A stretch of DNA of 64,000 nucleotides from Epiperipatus broadwayi (taxonomy: Eukaryota; Onychophora; Udeonychophora; Euonychophora; Peripatidae), in assembly GCA_028023455.1 (NCBI GenBank), contig JAQFVV010006203.1:10202876-10266875 (forward strand), written 5' to 3'. The first letter of the stretch is position 1; each line of letters opens with the position of its first letter. The notes under the pieces were generated by a model, which was not told the origin of the DNA, did not search any database, and worked only from the letters and a program-made list of their open reading frames with translations. Position numbers and translations under genes: made by a program. Below are positions 55,226-64,000 of the stretch, piece after piece.

Positions 55226-57790
55226 TGTAAACGGACCTGTACAGCCCCTTTATTACCTTGGTTGTAACAATTTCCTGATGAGCATGTTGCAGGAAGGAAC
55301 TATCGATTGGCATTCCCCAATGCAGATGTTAACACCCCCTACAACAATAGGATGTAGCACCATAGAGACTGGAAGCATCTAGACATTTGTGTGTCTGGTT
55401 TTCCAAACAGCGCCACTAGATTTCCATCTCACTACAATCTGACTTACCTAGGTCTAGTTATGCCAGACATAGCTCAGGAGGCATGAGATTCTCATGAACA
55501 AGTGCACTGAATGATGAGTGATGCAATAAAAAAAATAGAATTGAACAACTGCATAACTAAAATTAATTTTAAGTAACAATAATTTTATTTAATAATAGGT
55601 TTAATTAAAGGTCCATTAAACAAAATATTTCATTGACAGTCCCTTGTATCCCTTTGGCCTACTTCCAATAACATTTTTATATGACTTAAAAAATGTAATC
55701 TGTTGAGAGTATAATAAAGTCCTTCTTTCAATAGTTCTTTAACAGTTTACATCTTTTATTTATTTAATTAGTTCAGAGAGGAGTGTGATATATTAAGACA
55801 ACAGAAAGAATAATGAAGACAACTGATAGCATCTAATGAAGTTCCATTTAATTTAACAAGTATTTTATTTACAGTCCATTGTGTATCTTTGTGTTCATCC
55901 AATAGTAGGGTAATATGAATTACAGAATTCAAGTTCTTTAGCAATTTATATCTTACATCTAATTCAGAGTTCCACTTAATTCAACAAATATTTTACTTGC
56001 AGTCCATTGTATACCTTGGTATACATCCAATAGTAGGGTAATATGAATTAAAGAATGCAAGTTCTTTTACATTTTACATCTAATTCAGAGTTCCACTTAA
56101 TTTAACAAATATTTTATTTACAGTCCATTGTGTATCTTGGTGTACATCCAATAGTAGGGTAATATGAATTAAAGATTGCAAGTTCTTTAATAATTTACAT
56201 ATTTAGTTATTTAATTCAGAGTTCCGTTTAACTTTTAAGTGAGTTAAAGCATAATACATATATTTTTATTCATGGTTATCCAAATCCAGGTTTGAATCCA
56301 TGCTATATGCACATTTATCCTAGGTTCATTGGTTTAGTATTCTTATTTTTCAAGTCATACGTATATATAACATGTTGTAATTCTGTGTGTATATTACTTG
56401 GTTTAGTAGTCTTATTTTTCAAGTCATACATATATATAACATGTTTTAATTCTGTGTGTATATTACTTTTTTCAGACTTTTCAAATAATAAATAAAATCT
56501 TTAATAAAAAATGATTTTCTTAATCTTTCAACTTATTTAAGTACATGGTTCATTATATGCATATAACCATTGACTTTTATTGACGTACCAGCTCATATTT
56601 AAATGTTTGAATTGGTTCACAATATAATATAAATCTACTAAATACATTCCATTTTGTATGTATACTTTCATTTTGATATTTTCTAATTTTATCTAAATTA
56701 TAAATACGTTATTATAATTTAATTAATTATAGCAATATTCTTATATAATCAATAGGCAGGTGAGCATTTGTAATTTTATTTGGTTACTCTAATATCTAGC
56801 ATAAATATTGTTGTTTGGTCTGGCACAGATGTAAGTTTCCAGATATAAGTTGATCAGCATTTTCATTGATAATTTATCCAATAATAAACGTATTTTCATA
56901 TAGCTACATTTGTTCATAATTTTATTTAAGAAAGATGTTTTGTCTTGTCTTTTATAAACACACATAGTATCGAATATTTTGTAAAATCATTACCTTCATT
57001 TTATCCAATTGTTTCCTTCATATCCATGATGTGACTACATTAAAAAGGGACATTGATTTCAGCTGAATGGCATAATTTATTTTGTATGATGTTTATCCAG
57101 GCAAATCTTGGAAAAACATGGCTTGAGATGAAGCTGTTGGTTTAGCCTTCCATCATTATAATTTCCTTAGTAATGTTTTCTTTTCCCATTATTAACAGTA
57201 GTTGTAATGGTTATATTCCAAGGTGATGAAAGTCAGAGTTGAGTAACACTTAAATAAGAATTTTAACCTTTTAATTCTTCACTTTTCTTACTTTTTCAAA
57301 AAATCTTTCAAAAAAAATCTTTAATCATACACTTTAAAAATCCAATCTAATCTGCTCTAAACTCCCAACTTGACTATTTATATTCTGACCTCCAGATTAA
57401 TTATGCAGCTCAGACCACTTTATTTTATTTGTTGCACCGCTTTCATTTGAGCCTGAGTGCTTGTTTCTTCTTCAAGATTGGATATTTTTCAGTGGGACAG
57501 ATAATGAACTAGGAGGATTAATTCATGTTTTCCAATTTATTAAGACTGCCTCAAGCTGTTAGCACACTTTATTCGAAAACATTGTTACAAAAATTAAAAA
57601 TGTAATCTTTTTAATAAATGCCAGCTTTTATTTACATCGTAATTTGAAACTATAAAATCAATAATGATTTTCTTTTAACTATAAACTTTTTGTTTTATTT
57701 CTTTTTTAATTTGATCAAATCATGCTAGTCTTTTTTAAATGGGGGGGATCTTTTGAATATATATATACGTGGAACAGTATATTTGTTTCA
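55226..57790 (-). repeat. 3' LTR of element D (2565 bp)
   Basis: Contains about three tandem units of roughly 125 bp at 55842-56222 (AGTCCATTGT...CATCCAATAGTAGGGTAATA) and a 67-bp duplication at about 56330-56465, which is single in the other LTR. A hairpin TTCCTG...CAGGAA lies near its left end. Confidence 0.9.
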
Positions 57791-58503
57791 TTATCCCCCA
57801 CCAAATTTTGGGATGAAATCACCTGGAAGTATGATTTTATTCCATATAATATACACAGCATTTCTCATTACTGCATCTCTTCTGGTTTTAGATGTGCTGA
57901 TGAAATGGGTAAGATGAGCCGAAAAAGTGAATACATTAATTGTAGCCCCCAATGCTAGAGTAAGTAGATGGCCAAGCACAAACTACCAGTACACACTGCC
58001 CCATGCCACAAGAAAATATCTCATTTTTAAGCACTACCTCTCTTGTACCTAGAAGGATCATCCACAAAGAGTAGGAGCCAGAAAAATAATTTGGCACACA
58101 GTCAACCCTGCTCAGTTTCAGTGACTCTTAAAGGCTTATTCATCTAGTCTATTCACGAGACCAAGGCCTATTCATGAAGCCTATATATACATACTGCTGG
58201 ACTACTCTCAGAGCTCAACATCCAGGTCTGGATAGTGCCAAGCATATACTTCAGAGCATCACAAACACAATGCATCCAAGCAGCTCTGCTCAATCATCCA
58301 CCCATCTCAACCTGGAGAACACAAATTCATGCATCACTACATCCAACTCACAAACTTCTTCCATCAGCTATCTCTATTTTATTGTTCTGTATTATAACTA
58401 CAGCCTGGCTTGGGAGACTGATAATCATGATCAGTTCTATCACATCTTTCTTTGTTTTGAGGTGATGGAATTCTATTTTGTCCTATTTTGGGGCATTTTC
58501 AGG
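57791..58503 (-). other. Interior of element D downstream of gag
   Basis: The polypurine tract is at 57791-57802 (read on minus). The rest shows no pol motif in any frame. The + strand frames at 58174-58666 are shadows. Confidence 0.55.
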
Positions 58504-59480
58504 TCATACATCATCGTGGTGGCTTGCATTTCTAGCCAAACCTTTCTGCAAGTTATCATCACTATTTGATCTTCTAATTACACGGGTTTGGTATGGGCTA
58601 TGCATATTGTCTGTTGAATATCTTCTTCGCCTTTTCCATGGTGGTATCCCATTTCTTTGGTGGTGATACCATGGTGATGGGTCATAGTTATAATTTTGAG
58701 AAGGCATTTTCCTTTTGTATCTGATGGCTCCTATTCTAGGCCCATCATTTCTTCTATAGGGAGGTTTGTTTTGTGGTTGCTTTGCTCCCCCTTCCTTGGT
58801 TGCTGATGCACCACAACTATCATATGTTGTTAATAGTTCACCAACCTGCTCAATAGATCGATGATCAGTCCCAATTAGCATTCTTTCTATTAACTTGATA
58901 AGCTGTGCCATATCAATCTAATAATCTGGAGTTCAGGTAGGAGGTCAGATGTCAAAGTTCTTAACCTGACCACCTGTCTTCTAAAGGGTGTATAAGGCTC
59001 TCCAGGTGGCCATTTCTCCTGGGACACCTTATATTTAATCCCCTCCTAATAGTCATCACTCCAGTAGCAGCTCATTAGTGCTCCTTTAAAATCATCAAAA
59101 TTTATAGGTTGGGTGAACAGTGAATCCCACCATGCTTGTGTTGCACCTTGGAGATGCCTACATGCTATTGCCAGTTTTGCCTCTTCTGTTGATACATTAA
59201 TACTAAAGTATCTCTCCAAACTTTTTACATATTCTATAGTTGCTTCATTACAGCTCTTTGAAAAAGTTCTAATTTTAAGAATTGATTTACAATTCCAGAC
59301 ATCTGGTTAATTATAGGGACATCATGACTAACTTGATAATTCTCTTTTTTACTTTCTTTTGGGACTGTTTCTGCCTTTCCTTGTTTAGGCAATGTATTGC
59401 TATTTTTTATTTCTATCTCTTTTATCTGGGTGGTCAGTATATCCACCTTCTCCTGCATGGTTTCTTAGATTCTTATAATT
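58504..59480 (-). pseudogene. Gag of element D, broken
   Basis: Reading leftward, the frame 59458-59234 is a charged, partly coiled region. Beyond it the frame shifts and reads YVKSLERYFSINVSTEEAKL, then RHLQGATQAWWDSLF and ALMSCYW. This is the Ty3-type capsid pattern (A..HL.G.A..WW......F..F) also seen in element C (GYLQGPAKDWW...FW). In-frame stops occur near 59055 and 58925. The last piece (58911-58504) is a basic tail (PPWKRRRRYS) without a zinc knuckle. It is clearly inactive. Confidence 0.75.
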
Positions 59481-60304
59481 TTTGTAACCATGGCCTCACA
59501 TATCTGGGTCATTTTGATTTCTTGCTCTATTAGTGAGCCTTTTACTTCCTCCTTAATTTTTAATATTTTGTTGGTCATTTCTTTTATTAACTGGTTCAAC
59601 TTTTCATTTTGGCTTTCAGTTATTTCTCTGAATTGTTCTTTCAATTCTCTATTGTCTTTTTCTCTGTGTTCCTTTTTTATCTTTCCTCTCTTTTCTTGTT
59701 GTCGTCTTCTCTCAGTTCGTCTCTTTTCTTATTGTCTTTTTCTGTGTTCACTGTTCTTTTTTCTCTTTCTCTCTTTTCTTGTTGTCTTCTCTTTCTTTAT
59801 CTCTTTTCTTGTTATCTTACACTTTCTTTTCTTATCTTCCTCTCTCTGTTCCTCTCTTTTCTTATCTTCTTCTCTCTGTTATTTTATTTTATCATTTCCA
59901 TTAACTGGGCTAACATGAACATCTCTCCTGTTCTCTGTGATTGCTTTTGATCGTCTGCTTTGTCTTCTTGTTAATCTTTTCTCAGGAAGATTCTCTATAC
60001 TTTCTGTATTCATCATCTTTTTTGCTTTTGATCTGGTTATCATCAATATTTTTTTAAAATTTTATTTGTACTTTTTTATTTCAATTTTGATAAGCTTCTC
60101 TCTCCTTCCATACCATGATTTAACTCCAAGTCTTTGTTATGCCTGTTTTATTCTTTATCTACCATTTATGCCATTCATTTCTGTTCTTTTTCCACCCCTT
60201 TTTGAATAAATCACATCACATCCTATGCACTGCCCATATCTCAGAATCATGATCTGCTTATGCCTATGGATAGGCTAGATAAGGCCTCACAGTAGGGAGA
60301 CAAA
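59481..60304 (-). other. Leader and charged N-terminal region of element D gag
   Basis: The + strand is a TTTCTCTTTTCTTGTTGTCTTC-type mosaic (59640-59880). On the minus strand it reads as repeated Lys/Glu/Arg-rich coiled-coil codons, like the gag N-terminus in element C. The long + strand frames here (59490-59950) are shadows of this low-complexity region. The possible primer binding site adjoins the LTR at 60304. Confidence 0.55.
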
Positions 60305-62889
60305 TGTAACTGGATCCATATAACCCCTTTATTACCTCGGTTGTAACAATTTCCTGATGAGCATGTTGCAGGAAAGAACTATCGATTGGCATTCCCCAAT
60401 GCAGATGTTAACGCCCCCTACAATATTTCCGGCTCATCAGATGTAGCACCAGAGACTGGAAGCATCTAGATATTTGTTTGGTTTTCCAAATGGCACCACT
60501 AGAGTTCCATCTCACTACAACCTGACTTACCTAGGTCTAGTTATGCCAGACATAGCTCAGGAGGCATGAGATTCTTATGAACAAGTGCACTGAATGACCT
60601 AAGGATAACTAAAATTAATTTTAAGTAACAATAATTTTATTTAATCACAGGTTTAATTAAAGGTCCATCAAACAAAATATTTCATTGACAGTCCCTTGTA
60701 TCCCTTCGGCCTACTTCCAATCATTTTTATGACTTAAAAGAAAATGTAATCTGTTGAGAGTATAATAAAGTCCTTCTTTTAATAGTTCTTTAACAGTTTA
60801 CATCTTTAATTATTTAATTAGTTCATAGAGAGGAGTGTGATATATTAAGACAACAAAGAGAATAATGAAGACAACTGATAGCATCTGATGCAGAGTTCCA
60901 CTTAATTTAACAAATATTTTATTTACAGTCCATTGTATATCTTGATGTACATCCAATAGTAGGGTAATATGAATTACAGAATGCAAGTTCTTTAGCAATT
61001 TATATTTTACATCTAATTCAGAGTTCCACTTAATTCAACAAATATTTTATTTGCAGTCCATTGTATACCTTGGTATACATCCAATAGTAGGGCAATATGA
61101 ATTAAGGAATGAAAGTTCTTTTACATCTAATTCAGAGTTCCACTTAATTTAACAAATATTTTATTTACAGTCCATTGTGTATCTTGGTGTACATCCAATA
61201 GTAGGGTAATATGAATAAAAGAATGCAAGTTCTTTAATAATTTACATATTTAGTTATTTAATTCAGAGTTCCGTTTAACTTTAAGTTAGTTAAAGCATAA
61301 TACATATATTTTTATTCATAGTTATCCAAATCCAGGTTTGAATCCATGCTAATGCACATTTATCCTAGGTTCATTGGTTTAGTATTATTTCTCAACTCAC
61401 ACGTATATATAACATGTTTTAATTCTGTGTGTATACTACTTTTTTCAGACGTTTCAAATAATAAATAAAATCTTTAATAAAAAATGATTTTCTTAATCTT
61501 TCAACTTATTTAAGTACGATTCATTATATGCATATAACCATTGACTTTTATTGACATACCATCTCATATTTAAATTGGTTCACAATATAATATAAATCTA
61601 CTTATACTTTCATTTTGATATTTTATAATTTTATCTAAATTATAAATATGTTATTATAATTTAATTAATTATAGTAACATTCTTATATAATCAATAGGTA
61701 GGTAAGCATTTGTAATTTTATTTGGTTACTCTAATATCTAGCATAAATATTGTTGGTTGGTCTGGCACAGATGTATGTTTCCAGATATAAGTTGATCAGC
61801 ATTTTCATTGATAATTTATCCAATAATAAACGTATTTTCATATAGCTACATTTGTTCATAATATTTTAGAAAGACGTTTTGTCTTGCCTTTATAAACACA
61901 CATAATATCAAATATTTTGTATTAGAAAGACGTTTTGTCTTGCCTTTATAAACACACATATCAAATATTTTGTAAAACGTATTTTCATATAGCTACATTT
62001 GTTCATAATTTTATTTAAGAAAGACATTTTGTCTTGCCTTTTATAAACACACATAGTATCAAATATTTTGTAAAATCATTACCTTCATTTTTATCCAGTT
62101 GTTTCCTTCATATCCATGATGTGACTACATTAAAAAGGGACATTGATTTCAGCTGAATAGCATAATTTACTTTGTATGATGTTTATCCAGGCAAATCTTG
62201 GAGAAACATGGCTTGAGATGAAGCTGTTGGTTTAGCCTTCCATCGTTATAATTTCCTTAATAATGTTTTCTTTTTCCATTATTAACAGTGGTTGTAAAGG
62301 TTATATTCCAAGGTGATGAAAGTCAGAGTTGAGTAACACTTAAATAAGAATTTTAACCTTTTAATTCTTCACTTTTCTTACTATCTTTTTCAAAAAATCT
62401 TTCGAAAAAATCTTTAAACATACACTTTAAAAATCCAATCTAATCTGCTCTGAACTTCCAACTTGACTATTTGTATTCTGACCTCCAGATTGATTATGCA
62501 GCTTAGCCCACTTTATTTTATTTGTTGCACCGCTTTCATTTAAGCCAGAGTGCTTGTTTCTTCTTCAAGATTGGATATTTTTCAGTGGGACAGATAATGA
62601 ACTAAGAGGATTAATTCATGTTTTCCAATTTATTAAGACTGCCTCAAGCTGTTAGCACACTTTATTCAAAAACATCGTTCCAAAAATTTAAAAATGTAAT
62701 CTTTTTAATAAATGCCAGCTTTTATTTACATTGTAATTTGAAACTATAAAATCAATTATGATTTTCTTTTAACTATAAACTTTTTGCTTTATTTCTTTTT
62801 TAATTTGATCAAATCATGCTAATCTTTATTAAATGGGGGGGACCATCTTTTGAATATATATATATACGTGGAACAGTATATCTGTTTCA
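60305..62889 (-). repeat. 5' LTR of element D (2585 bp)
   Basis: Carries the same 125-bp tandem units (60895-61265) and its own local triplication near 61829-62082 (ATTAGAAAGACGTTTTGTCT-type units and a repeated ACGTATTTTCATATAGC block) that the other LTR lacks. Confidence 0.9.
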
Positions 62890-62893
62890 ATAT

Positions 62894-64000
62894 ATAAAGA
62901 ACTTTGCAAATCAAGCTAAGTGGCACTATATAAATAATTTGCACAACCTATATATAAATTATTCAGCTAATGAATTCATGATATCATCTGGTATTGAAAT
63001 CTATTCACATACAAGTGAAAAAATGGCTCAACTTTTTATTTGCTATACAACTTATTATATAGTCAATAGATTTCAGTAGGCTGTCTAAAATATGGTCCAT
63101 AGTCTGCAGCCTACAGTCTATGGTAAAGGTTTCGGTGGCCTGCGTAGAGATTTTTTTTTTTAATAAAAACATTAAAATTTGAATTAAATGCTTATTAGGT
63201 ATTTTAAGTCTATCATTAATAGATGGTGTTAATGTGGATATTATTATCTACTAGTTTTACATCGATGTATATACACATATTTTTCAAATGAGTTAAAGCG
63301 ATCTTGAACTTGCTTTGATTCAATGCGCATAGTCTGTATTCATGATCGAGTATATATATGATTCAATTAGTTTTCAGTTGTAGTTCATGTGTAATTAATG
63401 ACAGAACTCTCCAATAATTACTTTAACATTCTTGTTACTATATTTAAACTTATACTGTTATAAAATCCAAATAAACAAATGCTAAAACTGGCATTATATA
63501 AACAAGTTACATAACCTATATTAGATTATTCAATCAGTAAATTCATAGCAGTACTTAATATTGTAAGTCAATGAAAAAATGAATCCACTTTTCATTTAAA
63601 TATTGGTTGATTTGATTAGAACTTCAATATCAGTTCTAAATTTTGACTTTATTATAATCATCATCTGAACCAGAGCTATCCAACCTTAAATAGGCAAAGG
63701 GCTACATTAAAAAAAAATCAGAGCATCATATTTAAATATATATTTTATTGGAGAAATCTACCATCAATTATAGATGAATTATATGTGAACAGAACTAATT
63801 AAATCAAACATGTTCACTATGACTACTCAAAGCATGTGTGTTGAATCAAAACAATGCAATACTGCTTCTTTGACATATATTTGAAAAATATTTGGCCATA
63901 CAGCCATATTTCCAAATAATAATATCAATAACAAGATTAAATGATTTATTCATTAGTGATGGAATTAAAATATCCAATAAGCATTCACTTACAGAATTAA
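62894..64000. other. Non-coding end of window; possible hAT end
   Basis: At about 63671-63707 a stretch CAGAGCTATCCAACCTTAAA, followed by AGGGCTACATT, resembles the terminal repeat of hAT elements. The other end was not seen and may lie beyond the window. The 87-codon frame at 62816-63079 straddles the LTR border and has no known domain. Confidence 0.35.

Larger units (their letters stand above)
55221..62893 (-). mobile_element. LTR retrotransposon D, gag-only, with about 2.6-kb LTRs
   Basis: LTRs at 55226-57790 and 60305-62889 have TG...CA ends. The element reads on the minus strand: 5' LTR on the right, then TTTGTCTCCCTACTG (possible primer binding site), a purine/lysine-rich leader, gag (about 59480-58504) and a purine tract GGTGGGGGATAA against the left LTR. 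The flanks share only ATAT, in TA-rich DNA. No pol motif was found in the 2.5-kb interior. Polypurine tract, insertion site and gag layout resemble element C. Confidence 0.9.

Noticed and set aside
55271-55300. CTGATGA in the LTR of element D as another hammerhead
   Set aside because: The GAAA element and stem III are missing. The sequence is better explained as a simple TTCCTG/CAGGAA hairpin.
59490-59950. Long + strand frames rich in Ser, Leu and Phe that look like membrane proteins
   Set aside because: They are the complement of the Lys/Glu-rich charged region of element D gag on the minus strand, a low-complexity CTTTTCT mosaic.
1-64000. CRISPR arrays, operons, bacterial promoters or ribosome binding sites
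   Set aside because: The window is eukaryotic. The regular repeats found are tandem duplications, LTR-internal units or foldback elements.

Overview
The window looks like nuclear DNA of an AT-rich invertebrate metazoan with a transposon-loaded genome. It holds spliced exons with GT/AG borders, introns of 12-17 kb, Penelope-like, RTE-like, Ty3/gypsy-like, hAT, mariner and pogo/Tigger-like remains, tRNA-derived short elements, and no bacterial-style gene clusters. I cannot place the organism more narrowly.

The only host gene I can support is on the + strand. It is the 3' half of an SVOP-like (synaptic vesicle 2-related protein) major facilitator transporter. Five coding exons (6356-6512, 7617-7709, 7794-7987, 24748-24837, 40486-40599) splice in consistent phases and encode the C-terminal six-helix half. 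The 5' exons lie outside the window. The C-terminus is either a stop two codons after the last clear exon or a two-codon terminal exon near 53194.

Layout: 0.7-2.0 kb, two truncated Penelope GIY-YIG copies head to head. 3.6-4.2 kb, a foldback element with a hammerhead-like motif. 6.3-8 kb, three SVOP exons, with a second hammerhead-like motif in the intron. 9-11 kb, a foldback element, a mosaic of inverted repeats and a clean 400-bp hAT element. 13.8 kb, a Penelope relic broken by a tRNA-derived SINE. 14.65-21.02 kb, a decayed Ty3-like element (A) whose 3' LTR is split by a putative solo LTR. 21.03-23.58 kb, a compact Ty3-like element (B) on the minus strand. 24.7 kb, SVOP exon. 25.9-26.9 kb, a tandem duplication and a TA-flanked MITE. 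30.5-31.8 kb, a Penelope fragment between inverted repeats. 33.2-39.9 kb, LTR element C with about 1.9-2.0 kb LTRs and a gag-only interior. 40.5 kb, last clear SVOP exon. 41-44 kb, a large foldback and a Tigger-like element. 47 kb, a mariner relic. 49.6-52.6 kb, an RTE-type retrotransposon. 54-55.2 kb, a second TIR element. 55.2-62.9 kb, LTR element D, gag-only, minus strand, with about 2.6 kb LTRs.

Most of the window is therefore intron (or 3' flank) of one transporter gene, enlarged by nested insertions. The main observation is a set of hammerhead-ribozyme-like motifs (CTGANGA, stem II, GAAA, short stem III, UH). They lie in the Penelope arms, in foldback elements and in an intronic element. 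Two of them (near 4.05 kb and 7.38 kb) also have a complementary 6-bp stem I.
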